Below are positions 23,923-33,000 of a DNA stretch of 33,198 nt, in pieces. A model generated the notes under the pieces. The model was not told the origin of the DNA. It made no database searches and saw only the letters and a list, made by a program, of their open reading frames with translations. How positions within the stretch are numbered: the first letter of the stretch is position 1; every line of letters starts with the position of its first letter. A program made the translations under genes and the position numbers. Source of the stretch: Nitrosovibrio sp. Nv4 (GTDB taxonomy: Bacteria; Pseudomonadota; Gammaproteobacteria; Burkholderiales; Nitrosomonadaceae); assembly GCA_945860135.1 (NCBI GenBank), contig CAMAPK010000005.1:66118-99315 (forward strand), read 5' to 3'.

Positions 23923-24399
23923 ATGGGCACGATTCCACTGACAGTTATTGGCGCAGAAAAGCTGCGCGCCGAGTTGCACGAAATGAAGAGCGTACAGCGC
24001 CCAGCTGTGATTGCTGCTATTGCAGAAGCCCGCGCGCATGGCGATCTTTCCGAGAACGCCGAATACGATGCCGCTAAAGAGCGACAGGGTTTTGTTGAGG
24101 GGCGTATTGCCGAACTGGAAAGCAAGCTTTCTAATGCCCAGATTATCAACCCGGCACTGCTCGACGCCGATGGTGCCTGTGTGTTTGGTGCCACCATCGA
24201 CCTGGAAGATATGGCCAGTGGGACAGTGGTGACTTATCAGATTGTTGGTGACGACGAAGCCGACATCAAACAAGGAAAGATTTCCATCAGTTCGCCAATC
24301 TCTCGCTCCCTGATCGGCAAGTATCCCGGTGACGTGGCGGAAGTGCTGGCACCGGGTGGGGTGCGGGAGTACGAGATTCTTGATGTGAAATATATCTGA
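23923..24399 (+). CDS. greA: Transcription elongation factor GreA
   Basis: This 158-residue factor enters the RNA polymerase secondary channel and stimulates cleavage of backtracked RNA. The N-terminal coiled coil carries the acidic tip [16 protein letters not shown] with D41 and E44. The C-terminal FKBP-like domain includes [16 protein letters not shown] and the ending [13 protein letters not shown]. Length equals the E. coli protein. A GAGAGGG motif lies 5' of the ATG. It follows carB by 129 bases and converges on yhbY with a 21-base gap. Confidence 0.98.
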   Translation: MGTIPLTVIGAEKLRAELHEMKSVQRPAVIAAIAEARAHGDLSENAEYDAAKERQGFVEGRIAELESKLSNAQIINPALLDADGACVFGATIDLEDMASGTVVTYQIVGDDEADIKQGKISISSPISRSLIGKYPGDVAEVLAPGGVREYEILDVKYI

Positions 24400-24420
24400 T
24401 TCAATACGATAACTACGGCA

Positions 24421-24771
24421 TCAGGCCTGAAAGCTGCGCTTGGCACGACGTGGTTCACGTTTTTTGCGGAATTTGGCAGCAGCAGGTTTTACTGCTTCTT
24501 CCGGTTTGGGACGGTAGATTACCAGTATCTTGCCGATATGTTGTACCGGAGCGGCTTCAAGACGCTGGCAGATTTCCTCAAGCAGCAGCTCCCTTATTTT
24601 CCGTTCGCCGCTGAGTACCTTGACTTTGATTAGCTCGTGACTTCTGAGTCCGCGATCCAATTCACGGATAACATTTTCCGACAGGCCCGCTTCGCCTATC
24701 ATGACAACCGGATTGAGGGCATGGGCAAGCGCCCTTAGGGCATGACGATGAGTGAGTGTAAGAGCTAACAT
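24421..24771 (-). CDS. yhbY: YhbY-family (CRM domain) RNA-binding protein
   Basis: This 116-residue protein has a CRS1-YhbY domain (residues 1 to about 95) that binds RNA and is associated with pre-50S ribosomal particles. The signature GxxG loop is in [13 protein letters not shown], followed by the helix [16 protein letters not shown]. The C-terminal 25 residues are strongly basic ([14 protein letters not shown]), longer than in the minimal family. The divergent arrangement with rlmE, 30 bases apart, is the classical one, and both act on the large ribosomal subunit. Confidence 0.95.
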   Translation of the reverse strand: MLALTLTHRHALRALAHALNPVVMIGEAGLSENVIRELDRGLRSHELIKVKVLSGERKIRELLLEEICQRLEAAPVQHIGKILVIYRPKPEEAVKPAAAKFRKKREPRRAKRSFQA

Positions 24772-24801
24772 GCAATTTTCCAGAATGCTTTATTCTACGC
24801 G

Positions 24802-25446
24802 ATGAAACGTGCCAAAACCAGCAAAGCCTGGATGAGGGAGCACGTGAATGACTTTTTCGTCAAGCAAGCGAAAAAAGAAGGTTATCGCTCACGTTCCGCC
24901 TACAAGTTGATGGAAATTGCTGAGCGTGACCATTTGCTCAGACCGGGCATGACGGTGGTGGATCTGGGTGCGGCACCAGGTGGCTGGTCGCAAGTAGCAG
25001 CGGACAAGGTGGGCAGGAAGGGCAGAGTAATTGCGCTTGATCTACTGGAAATGGCGGCATTGCCAGGCGTGATTTTTATCCAGGGAGATTTCAGGGAAGC
25101 GACGGTACTGGCTGAACTGGAGAATTGTCTGGGTGACTGTCCAGTTGACCTTGTAATTTCGGATATGTCCCCCAATATAAGCGGCATAAGCATGAGCGAC
25201 CAGGCGCGCAGTATGTATCTGGCTGAGCTGGCACTTGAATTCTCCGTGGGGCGATTGAACTCTGGCGGCAACTTTCTCGTCAAAGTATTTCAAGGCTCCG
25301 GTTTTGAGCAGTTTTTGCTTGCTATGCGCGCCACATTCAAACAAGTGTTAACGCGTAAACCGGAAGCTTCCCGGGGCCGGAGCAGCGAAATATATTTGCT
25401 GGGACTGGGAAAACGGGAAAGGGCTCTTTCCATTTTAGGCGAATAG
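24802..25446 (+). CDS. rlmE: 23S rRNA (uridine(2552)-2'-O)-methyltransferase
   Basis: This 214-residue methyltransferase modifies U2552 in the A loop of 23S rRNA. The SAM motif [15 protein letters not shown] starts at residue 52. The catalytic tetrad of the family is visible as K35, D121, K161 and E196 (in [19 protein letters not shown] and SSEIYLL). It lies directly upstream of ftsH, as in E. coli (rrmJ/ftsJ-ftsH), with a 131-base gap that contains an imperfect palindrome. Confidence 0.97.
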   Translation: MKRAKTSKAWMREHVNDFFVKQAKKEGYRSRSAYKLMEIAERDHLLRPGMTVVDLGAAPGGWSQVAADKVGRKGRVIALDLLEMAALPGVIFIQGDFREATVLAELENCLGDCPVDLVISDMSPNISGISMSDQARSMYLAELALEFSVGRLNSGGNFLVKVFQGSGFEQFLLAMRATFKQVLTRKPEASRGRSSEIYLLGLGKRERALSILGE

Positions 25447-25577
25447 TGTACAGAGTGGGCCGCGTGGCGATCGAAACAAGACGGGCCACGGGCGCAATCC
25501 ATTCTGTTATAAATCCCAAAATGGGTTTAGAATGCAAATTATTGTAAGATTTTGACGGCGCAAGCCAAGGAGCTATC

Positions 25578-27473
25578 TTGAACAATCTCATTAAAAACAT
25601 GGCCATCTGGCTAGTGATAGCGCTGGTGTTGATGACCGTGTTCAACCAGTTCAGCACGCGACAGACAACAGCGCAGGCGACGATGGAGTATTCTCAGTTC
25701 ATCGATGAGGTGAAGCAGGGCAGAATAGCCAAGGTCACCATTGAGGGACGTACGCTGAAAGGCACTAAAGCCGATGGCAGGCGTTTCACCACCTATACTC
25801 CTTCCGATCCCTGGATGGTAAGTGACTTGCTCAAGGCTGGTGTCATTGTCGACGCCAAGCCAGAGGAAGAGCCATCACTGCTGATGAACATTTTCGTTTC
25901 ATGGTTCCCGATGCTGTTACTGATTGGCGTATGGATTTTCTTTATGCGCCAGATGCAGGGTGGCGGACGCAGCGGTGGCGCGTTCTCGTTTGGCAAGAGC
26001 AAGGCACGCATGCTGGATGAGACGACCAACACCGTGACTTTTGCAGATGTTGCCGGCTGCGAGGAAGCCAAAGAAGAGGTGTCGGAACTGGTCGATTTCC
26101 TGCGAGATCCCACCAAGTTTCAGAAGCTTGGTGGCCGCATCCCTCGCGGCGTACTGATGGTGGGCAATCCCGGAACTGGTAAAACCCTGCTGGCTCGTGC
26201 CATTGCGGGTGAGGCCAAGGTTCCGTTTTTCAGTATTTCCGGATCTGATTTCGTGGAGATGTTTGTTGGTGTGGGTGCCGCGCGCGTGCGGGACATGTTC
26301 GAGCAGGCCAAGAAACAGTCACCCTGTATCATCTTTATTGACGAGATTGATGCGGTTGGCCGGCAACGCGGCGCAGGGCTGGGCGGTGGCAACGATGAAC
26401 GCGAACAAACATTAAACCAGTTGCTGGTGGAAATGGATGGGTTTGAGGCATCCGTCGGTGTGATTGTGGTTGCCGCCACCAACCGCCCCGATGTGCTCGA
26501 CCCGGCACTATTACGTCCTGGTCGTTTCGACCGGCAGGTGACGGTCCCACTACCCGATATACGTGGACGTGAGCAGATACTTAACGTGCATATGCGCAAG
26601 GTACCAATTGCACCCGACGTACGTGCTGACATCATTGCGCGTGGTACGCCGGGGATGTCAGGTGCCGACCTAGCCAATTTGGTGAATGAGGCGGCGCTGT
26701 TTGCGGCACGCAGCAACAAGCGGCTGGTGGATATGGAAGACTTTGAACGCGCCAAGGACAAGATTTTCATGGGTGCCGAACGGCGTTCCATAGTGATGCC
26801 TGAGCGCGAACGCCGTAATACCGCCTACCATGAATCTGGTCACGCTGTGGTAGCGCAACTCCTACCTAAAACCGACCCAGTGCATAAAGTTACGATCATT
26901 CCGCGCGGACGCGCACTGGGTGTGACGATGCAACTTCCGACCGAAGATCGTTTCAGCATGGATCGGGAGGAGCTTCTGCAGACTATCGCGGTACTGTTTG
27001 GCGGACGTATTGCCGAAGAAATATTCATGGGGCAAATGACAACCGGCGCATCTAATGACTTTGAGCGTGCTACCCAGATGGCTCGGCGCATGGTTACCCA
27101 GTGGGGCATGTCAGATTCTCTTGGGCCGATGGTATATGGCGAGAATGAGGGAGAAGTCTTCCTCGGCCGCTCTGTCACTACCCACAAGAACGTGAGTGAA
27201 GCCACCATGCAGAAAGTGGATATGGAAATTCGTCGTATTATTGACGAACAGTACGCCTTGGCGCGTAAATTGATCGAGGAAAACCGTGACAAGATCGAGG
27301 CCATGACCCAAGCTCTGCTGGAATGGGAAACCATAGACTCCGACCAGATTGGTGACATCATGGAAGGCCGCGCTCCGCGACCCCCCAAGCCTTCCAAAGC
27401 CATGCCGTCGTCGAAGGATGATACGCCTCCGGCAGCGCCGGCAGCGACTGCGACACCAGCGCAGGAAGTGTGA
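25578..27473 (+). CDS. ftsH: ATP-dependent zinc metalloprotease FtsH
   Basis: This 631-residue membrane AAA+ protease degrades unneeded membrane and regulatory proteins. Two membrane segments (about 7-22 and 102-123) flank a small periplasmic domain. The AAA module has Walker A GNPGTGKT (196-203), Walker B IIFIDEID (251-258) and the second region of homology [25 protein letters not shown] (about 300-320). Zinc ligands are H418, H422 (HESGH) and D494. The C-terminus is Pro/Ala-rich. The start is TTG at 25578 with AAGGAG five bases upstream. A strong terminator follows. Confidence 0.98.
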   Translation: MNNLIKNMAIWLVIALVLMTVFNQFSTRQTTAQATMEYSQFIDEVKQGRIAKVTIEGRTLKGTKADGRRFTTYTPSDPWMVSDLLKAGVIVDAKPEEEPSLLMNIFVSWFPMLLLIGVWIFFMRQMQGGGRSGGAFSFGKSKARMLDETTNTVTFADVAGCEEAKEEVSELVDFLRDPTKFQKLGGRIPRGVLMVGNPGTGKTLLARAIAGEAKVPFFSISGSDFVEMFVGVGAARVRDMFEQAKKQSPCIIFIDEIDAVGRQRGAGLGGGNDEREQTLNQLLVEMDGFEASVGVIVVAATNRPDVLDPALLRPGRFDRQVTVPLPDIRGREQILNVHMRKVPIAPDVRADIIARGTPGMSGADLANLVNEAALFAARSNKRLVDMEDFERAKDKIFMGAERRSIVMPERERRNTAYHESGHAVVAQLLPKTDPVHKVTIIPRGRALGVTMQLPTEDRFSMDREELLQTIAVLFGGRIAEEIFMGQMTTGASNDFERATQMARRMVTQWGMSDSLGPMVYGENEGEVFLGRSVTTHKNVSEATMQKVDMEIRRIIDEQYALARKLIEENRDKIEAMTQALLEWETIDSDQIGDIMEGRAPRPPKPSKAMPSSKDDTPPAAPAATATPAQEV

Positions 27474-27517
27474 GAGGCCACAGACTATCAGCAGTAGATG
27501 GGTAATGAGCAGAAATG

Positions 27518-27548
27518 AATAAGGCGAGCCTGGCTCGCCTTATTTTTA
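27518..27548 (+). terminator. Intrinsic terminator after ftsH
   Basis: AATAAGGCGAGCC and GGCTCGCCTTATT form a near-perfect 13-bp inverted repeat around one base, followed by TTTTATT. It lies 45 bases past the ftsH stop codon. It separates ftsH from folP, which begins 38 bases further on, so folP-glmM probably either depend on read-through or have an unseen promoter. Confidence 0.85.
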
Positions 27549-27585
27549 TTAGACCCCAGTTTCAGACTCGCAGCTCTTAGACCCC

Positions 27586-28407
27586 TTGTTCCTTCATTGC
27601 GGTAAATTCAACCTTTCTCTTCACCGTCCCCTCATCATGGGGGTCGTCAATGTCACACCCGATTCTTTTTTTGATGGCGGTTTGTATGCCTCCAGCGAAA
27701 GCGCTGTCTGCCATGCTCTACGCCTGCGGGAAGAGGGAGCCGACATGCTGGACATCGGTGGTGAATCCACTCGCCCCGGCGGTGCCCCGGTAAACGCGGC
27801 AGAGGAGTTGCGCCGTATCATCCCGGTGGTGCAGGTTCTAGCCAGCAGGGACATACCTGTTTCGGTGGATACTTCAAAACCGGAAGTGATGTGTGCGGCG
27901 ATACGGGCGGGTGCGGTCATGATCAATGATGTCAATGCACTTCAGGCGCCGGGCGCACTGGAGGCGGTTGCAGCAGGAAATGTGGCGGCATGCCTCATGC
28001 ACATGCAAGGTGAGCCGCGCAGCATGCAGATTAATCCTCAATACAGCGATGTGGTAGCGGAAGTGAAGGACTTTTTGCAGCAGCGGCTGGATGCGGCGCA
28101 AGCAGCAGGAATCTCGCTCGGGCGGCTGGTAATAGATCCCGGGTTTGGTTTTGGTAAGACACTGGAACACAATCTTGAATTGCTGCGCCATCTTGACCGC
28201 TTTGCGGACATGGGTGTACCGGTGCTGGCGGGGCTGTCACGCAAATCCATGTTGGGGAAGATCACCGGCAATGAAGTGGGTGAGCGGATTCATGCCAGCG
28301 TCGCCGCAGCTTTGCTGGCGGCAGCCAGGGGCGCCAGCATTCTGCGAGTCCATGATGTAAAGGCGACCAGAGATGCGTTGGCAGTTTATAATGCGCTTGA
28401 GCAGTGA
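27586..28407 (+). CDS. folP: Dihydropteroate synthase
   Basis: This 273-residue folate enzyme condenses para-aminobenzoate with dihydropterin pyrophosphate and is the target of sulfonamides. The first signature appears as MGVVNVTPDSFFDGG (residues 18-32). The second is DIGGESTRPGGAPV. IDPGFGFGKTLEHN and the ending region HDVKATRDAL are also conserved. Position 29 is Phe where most homologues have Ser (PDSFSDGG). The start is a TTG at 27586, giving the normal N-terminus; no good ATG exists. The ftsH-folP-glmM order is the classical one. Confidence 0.96.
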   Translation: MFLHCGKFNLSLHRPLIMGVVNVTPDSFFDGGLYASSESAVCHALRLREEGADMLDIGGESTRPGGAPVNAAEELRRIIPVVQVLASRDIPVSVDTSKPEVMCAAIRAGAVMINDVNALQAPGALEAVAAGNVAACLMHMQGEPRSMQINPQYSDVVAEVKDFLQQRLDAAQAAGISLGRLVIDPGFGFGKTLEHNLELLRHLDRFADMGVPVLAGLSRKSMLGKITGNEVGERIHASVAAALLAAARGASILRVHDVKATRDALAVYNALEQ

Positions 28408-28477
28408 CCCGTAAGTGGTAAGTGATGAGAGACGGCAGAGCAACACTGTTTACTTTTCACCCTTCGTGGATTTCCAA

Positions 28478-29839
28478 TTGAGTAAGAAATATTTCGGTAC
28501 TGACGGCATACGCGGGCGGGTGGGGGAGATACCCATCACCCCGGATTTCATCATGCATCTGGGCTATTCCGCCGGTAAGGTGCTGGCCTCCGCCGATTGG
28601 CATCTGTCCAGGGGCGAGCGCCCGGCGGTGCTGATAGGCAAGGATACGCGCATCTCCGGCTACATGCTGGAATCAGCCTTACAGGCAGGACTGTCTGCCG
28701 CCGGAGTGGACGTGTTCCTGTCCGGACCCATGCCAACCCCGGCAGTAGCTTACCTCACCCGTGCACTTCGGTTACAGGCGGGCATTGTAATTTCGGCTTC
28801 GCACAATCCGTTTGAAGACAACGGCATCAAGTTCTTTTCCGCTGCAGGCAGCAAGCTGCCCGATGCGATTGAACACGAGATAGAAGCGGGACTGAATGCA
28901 CCCATCAAGTCCATGCCTTCAGCGCAGCTCGGCAAGGCGCGACGTATCAGCGACGCGCCAGGGCGCTACATCGAGTTCTGTAAAAGTACTTTCCCTTACC
29001 ATCTCGATCTGCGTGGTTTGCGTGTCGTAGTCGATTGCGCCCATGGCGCAACCTATCACATCGCCGGTCATGTACTGCACGAACTGGGGGCAGATGTGGT
29101 TGCCATCGGGGTGCAACCGGACGGTCTCAACATTAATCACGAATGTGGTGCGACCCATAGTTCCACCTTGCAAGAAGCTGTCAGGCAGCATCACGCCGAT
29201 CTTGGCATTGCGTTGGATGGCGATGGTGATCGCGTCGTCATGGTGGATGGTAAAGGCGTGCTCTATGACGGGGATCAACTGGTCTACATCATTGCAAAGC
29301 ATCGCCAGCAGAGGGGCCTGCTCAAGGGGGGAGTGGCGGGCACGCTGATGACCAACCTTGCGGTAGAGAACGGTTTCAGGAAATCGAAAATTCCCTTTGC
29401 CCGTGCCAATGTCGGCGACCGCTATGTACTGGAACTGCTGCAACAAAGAGGCTGGCAACTGGGCGGAGAAGGTTCCGGCCATATCATTTGTATCGACAAG
29501 CATACTACTGGTGACGGCATCATTTCTGCGTTGCAAGTACTGCATGCAATGCGAGACTGCGGCAAGACTCTGGCCGGTCTTACGCGGGGTCTTGCACTTT
29601 ATCCGCAGCGACTGGTTAACGTAAAGGTTGCCAAGGGATTTGATTTTCGTGTTAGCGCGCAGGTCAAAGCCGCTCAAGCCGCTGCTGAGCACGATCTTGG
29701 CGACAGAGGTCGCATACTGCTGCGCGCATCAGGCACCGAGTCGCTGGTGCGAGTGATGGTGGAAGGTGAGTCAGAACGGAAGGTCAAGCGCTGGGCAGAG
29801 CAGATAGCCGGCGCCGTGCGGAGCGCCGCAGCCGGTTAA
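28478..29839 (+). CDS. glmM: Phosphoglucosamine mutase
   Basis: This 453-residue enzyme converts glucosamine-6-phosphate to glucosamine-1-phosphate, the substrate of GlmU at the other end of the window. The catalytic phosphoserine is S108 in ISASHNP. The Mg-binding loop is DGDGDR, and the sugar-binding region is [11 protein letters not shown]. An in-frame frame extends upstream to 28415, but family proteins begin [13 protein letters not shown] therefore place the start at the TTG 28478, which has GTGGA upstream at suitable distance. Confidence 0.95.
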   Translation: MSKKYFGTDGIRGRVGEIPITPDFIMHLGYSAGKVLASADWHLSRGERPAVLIGKDTRISGYMLESALQAGLSAAGVDVFLSGPMPTPAVAYLTRALRLQAGIVISASHNPFEDNGIKFFSAAGSKLPDAIEHEIEAGLNAPIKSMPSAQLGKARRISDAPGRYIEFCKSTFPYHLDLRGLRVVVDCAHGATYHIAGHVLHELGADVVAIGVQPDGLNINHECGATHSSTLQEAVRQHHADLGIALDGDGDRVVMVDGKGVLYDGDQLVYIIAKHRQQRGLLKGGVAGTLMTNLAVENGFRKSKIPFARANVGDRYVLELLQQRGWQLGGEGSGHIICIDKHTTGDGIISALQVLHAMRDCGKTLAGLTRGLALYPQRLVNVKVAKGFDFRVSAQVKAAQAAAEHDLGDRGRILLRASGTESLVRVMVEGESERKVKRWAEQIAGAVRSAAAG

Positions 29840-30038
29840 AAGGCCATCAGCTGATCGCTGTTCTCGAGTGTCCGCCACGACGGATTGTCATACCCAGACT
29901 GGATGTTTCTTGTTCATGTACAGTGCATCGGGTTGCCCCTCAACAGGAGCTATGGGAGAATGCAATTTGTGCCAGGATTCATCTGAAACTTTATAAGCCC
30001 CCTGCAGTCAGCCCCCATTCTTATCAAAGGAAGAAGCT

Positions 30039-31955
30039 GTGACAGTCGTTCGTCTACCGGATGGTTCGGAGCGTAAATTTGAGCAACCGGTGACGGTGAT
30101 GGAAGTCGCAGCGTCGATTGGTGCAGGACTGATGCGTGCGGCGTTGGCCGGCAAGGTCAATGGCAAGCTCATGGACACGTCTCACCGTATCGAAGCCGAT
30201 TGTGATCTGGCGATCATCACCGAGAAAGATGCCGAAGGGCTGGAAGTCATACGTCATTCCAGCGCGCACTTGCTGGCGCACGCGGTGAAGGAGCTGTTTC
30301 CCGAAGCGCAGGTCACCATCGGTCCGGTGATCGAGGATGGGTTTTATTACGACTTCTCTTATAAACGCCCCTTTACGACAGAGGATCTGGCGGCGATCGA
30401 AAAGCGTATGGCGGAAATCAGCAAACGCGATCTGAAAGTGGAGCGCAAGGTATTAGAGCGCTCCGAAGCGATCAATTTCTTCAAAAACCAGGGCGAGCAC
30501 TACAAGGCACAGATCATCGAGGCCATTCCGGGCGATGAGGACGTGTCACTTTATTCCCAGGGAAATTTTACCGATTTGTGCCGCGGCCCGCATGTGCCGG
30601 CCACCTCCAAACTCAAGGTGTTCAAGCTGATGAAGGTGGCGGGGGCCTATTGGCGCGGTGATTCGCGCAATGAAATGCTGCAGCGGATTTATGGCACGGC
30701 CTGGGTCAAAAAGGAAGACCAGGATGCTTACCTGCACCGGCTTGAAGAAGCTGAAAAGCGTGACCACCGCAAGCTCGGCAGGCAACTGGATCTGTTTCAC
30801 ATTCAGGAAGAAGCGCCGGGCATGGTGTTCTGGCACCCCAAGGGCTGGGTCATCTGGCAACAGGTAGAGCAGTATATGCGGGAGGTATTCCAAGATCATG
30901 GCTATCTGGAAATCCGCACACCGCAAGTTCTCGACAAGGGGTTGTGGGAGCGTTCCGGACATTGGGAAAATTTCCGTGAGAACATGTTCACCACGCATTC
31001 GGAGCAGCGTGACTTCGCGGTCAAGCCGATGAATTGTCCAGGCCATGTTCAGGTATTTAACCAAGGCTTGAAAAGCTACCGTGATTTGCCGCTGCGACTG
31101 GCCGAGTTTGGCTCATGTCATCGCAACGAACCGTCCGGTGCGCTGCATGGCATCATGCGGGTGCGCGCTTTCACCCAGGACGACGCGCATATTTTCTGTA
31201 CTGAGGCCCAGATACAAGGCGAGGTGATGCAATTCATCGACCTGTTGCAGACGGTCTATACTGATTTCGGTTTTAATGAGGTTCTGGTAAAGCTTTCCAC
31301 TCGGCCGCAGAAGCGCGTCGGTTCGGAAGAGCAGTGGGACAAGGCGGAAGCCGCGCTGGAGTCCGCATTGAATCACAAGAAACTGGTGTGGGAGTTGCAG
31401 CCTGGTGAAGGGGCATTCTATGGCCCGAAAATCGAATTTTCACTCAAGGACAGCATCGGCCGAGTATGGCAGTGCGGCACCTTGCAACTGGATTTTTCCA
31501 TGCCAGCACGATTGGGAGCGGAATACGTAGCCGAGGATAATACCCGGCAGATACCGGTGATGTTGCACCGGGCGATTCTGGGGTCACTGGAACGCTTCAT
31601 TGGCATCCTCATTGAAAACCATGCCGGAGCGCTTCCCTTATGGCTTTCGCCGGAGCAGGCAGTGGTGTTGAACATCTCCGAAGGACAGGCGGATTACGCC
31701 CGTGAAGTGGCTGACAAACTCAAGCACAATGGCATTCGTGCACACGCGGACTTGAGAAATGAGAAAATAACCTATAAAATCCGCGAACATAGTTTACAGA
31801 AACTGCCTTACCAGATCATAGTGGGCGATAAGGAAGTGGCGGCACAAATGGTTGCCGTGCGTACCCGGTCAGGTTTAGATCTTGGCCAGATGTCTCTGCA
31901 AGCGTTGATTGAACGCCTTGAAGCGGAAATATCCATAAGGGCTGGTACGGTTTGA
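30039..31955 (+). CDS. thrS: Threonine-tRNA ligase
   Basis: This 638-residue class II aminoacyl-tRNA synthetase has the TGS domain (1 to about 61), then the editing domain with H73, H77, C181 and H185 (HSSAH and CRGPH). The catalytic core has motif 2 at [16 protein letters not shown], motif 3 at [15 protein letters not shown], and the anticodon-binding domain at the end. The start is GTG at 30039 with AAAGGAAG upstream. The 199 bases after glmM hold no tRNA, terminator or gene that I can see. It is followed by infC in the same reading frame. Confidence 0.98.
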   Translation: MTVVRLPDGSERKFEQPVTVMEVAASIGAGLMRAALAGKVNGKLMDTSHRIEADCDLAIITEKDAEGLEVIRHSSAHLLAHAVKELFPEAQVTIGPVIEDGFYYDFSYKRPFTTEDLAAIEKRMAEISKRDLKVERKVLERSEAINFFKNQGEHYKAQIIEAIPGDEDVSLYSQGNFTDLCRGPHVPATSKLKVFKLMKVAGAYWRGDSRNEMLQRIYGTAWVKKEDQDAYLHRLEEAEKRDHRKLGRQLDLFHIQEEAPGMVFWHPKGWVIWQQVEQYMREVFQDHGYLEIRTPQVLDKGLWERSGHWENFRENMFTTHSEQRDFAVKPMNCPGHVQVFNQGLKSYRDLPLRLAEFGSCHRNEPSGALHGIMRVRAFTQDDAHIFCTEAQIQGEVMQFIDLLQTVYTDFGFNEVLVKLSTRPQKRVGSEEQWDKAEAALESALNHKKLVWELQPGEGAFYGPKIEFSLKDSIGRVWQCGTLQLDFSMPARLGAEYVAEDNTRQIPVMLHRAILGSLERFIGILIENHAGALPLWLSPEQAVVLNISEGQADYAREVADKLKHNGIRAHADLRNEKITYKIREHSLQKLPYQIIVGDKEVAAQMVAVRTRSGLDLGQMSLQALIERLEAEISIRAGTV

Positions 31956-31971
31956 TTTATTAAACAAACTT

Positions 31972-31985
31972 GGGGAATTGCTATA
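31972..31985 (+). promoter_or_regulatory. Shine-Dalgarno and ATA start site of infC
   Basis: GGGGA (31972-31976) is followed, six bases on, by ATA at 31983, in frame with infC. The ATT at 31977 touches the SD and is too close to be a start. Rare initiators (ATT, ATA, ATC) are a known feature of infC, where IF-3 discriminates against its own start codon and so limits its own synthesis. Confidence 0.7.
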
Positions 31986-32636
31986 GTTCAAGAAAAAGCA
32001 GCGCGTACAAATCAGGAGATTAACGTCCCGGAAGTGCGCTTGATTGGTGTAGAGGGAGAGCAGATAGGCATCGTTACGCTAGCGGTCGCCAATGCCTTGG
32101 CGGAGGAGGCCGGAATAGACTTGGTCGAAATTGCGCCTACTGCCCAACCCCCGGTATGCCGCTTGATGGATTATGGCAAGTTTCGTTATCAAGAAAGCAA
32201 GAAAAAACACGAAGCCAAGCTCAAGCAAAAGCAGATCCAGATCAAGGAAGTCAAATTCCGCCCCAACACTGACGAGGGCGATTACAACATCAAGTTGCGC
32301 AACTTGATCGGCTTTCTGGAAGAAGGTGACAAGGCCAAAGTCACGTTGCGTTTTCGTGGACGTGAGATGGCGCATCAGGAGTTCGGTATACGCCTGCTGG
32401 AGCGGGTGCGAGACGATCTGTTGCAGCATGCGGTGGTAGAGCAGTTCCCCAGAATGGAGGGACGACAAATGGTGATGGTGTTGTCGCCCAAGAAGAAGGA
32501 CGTGAAAGTGGCCAAGCCGAAGGTGGCCAAGCCAAAGACGGAAAAGATAGCCAGTGACATAGCTCCAAATGCAACAAAGACTGAGGTAGATTCTGCAGCC
32601 AGCACAGAGGTAGTGGCCGCAGAGGCTGAGAAGTGA
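31983..32636 (+). CDS. infC: Translation initiation factor IF-3
   Basis: This 217-residue factor prevents subunit joining and checks the start codon and initiator tRNA on the 30S subunit. The frame is open upstream of the first GTG (32034). Its codons translate as [21 protein letters not shown], which is the IF-3 N-terminus, so I place the start at ATA 31983. Family motifs are [31 protein letters not shown] and the C-terminal [17 protein letters not shown]. coli IF-3 is 180 residues; here a tail of about 40 residues (repeated VAKPK, then Ala/Thr/Glu-rich) is added. It starts 27 bases after thrS. Confidence 0.95.
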   Translation: MVQEKAARTNQEINVPEVRLIGVEGEQIGIVTLAVANALAEEAGIDLVEIAPTAQPPVCRLMDYGKFRYQESKKKHEAKLKQKQIQIKEVKFRPNTDEGDYNIKLRNLIGFLEEGDKAKVTLRFRGREMAHQEFGIRLLERVRDDLLQHAVVEQFPRMEGRQMVMVLSPKKKDVKVAKPKVAKPKTEKIASDIAPNATKTEVDSAASTEVVAAEAEK

Positions 32637-32650
32637 TCAAGTAACAACCG

Positions 32651-32760
32651 GTGTATGCCCTGGCATACGCGGATAGCAGCAAAGCTGGCGCGAAGAATAT
32701 TCATGCCAGCGTAAAACCAAGTGACTCCCGGGTCTTAAAAGTGTTCCGCTCAGGAAACAC
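32651..32760 (+). promoter_or_regulatory. Structured leader of rpmI, possible L20 operator
   Basis: The 154-base infC-rpmI gap holds three possible hairpins. They are GTGTATGC/GCATACGC (32651-32670, 8 bp, 4-base loop), GCTGGC/GCCAGC (32684-32710, 15-base loop) and GTGTTCC/GGAAACAC (32741-32760, one bulge). In E. coli, ribosomal protein L20 represses rpmI-rplT through structures in this part of the mRNA. A similar role here is inferred from position only. Confidence 0.35.
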
Positions 32761-32790
32761 CCGATGTCATGTTAAAACAGGAGCAGTATC

Positions 32791-32988
32791 ATGCCCAAGA
32801 TGAAGACCAAGAGCGGCGCTGCCAAGCGCTTCAAGGTGCGGCCCGGCGGTAGCGTCAAGCGTTCGCAGGCTTTCAAGCGTCACATTCTCACCAAGAAAAC
32901 CACCAAAAACAAGCGCCAACTGCGGGGAACCGCCGGTGTCCATTCCACCAACGTGGCGTCAGTACGCGCCATGATGCCCTACGCCTAA
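32791..32988 (+). CDS. rpmI: 50S ribosomal protein L35
   Basis: This 65-residue basic protein of the large ribosomal subunit starts [16 protein letters not shown], has the conserved [24 protein letters not shown] stretch and ends VRAMMPYA, all typical of L35. AGGAG lies eight bases before the ATG. Almost everywhere in bacteria it is followed by rplT; here it is not. Confidence 0.98.
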   Translation: MPKMKTKSGAAKRFKVRPGGSVKRSQAFKRHILTKKTTKNKRQLRGTAGVHSTNVASVRAMMPYA

Positions 32989-33000
32989 GGAGAGACTGCC

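Noticed and set aside
29840..30038. A tRNA or small RNA between glmM and thrS
   Set aside because: No cloverleaf arms, no T-loop GGTTCRA box and no stable hairpin with a T-run could be found.
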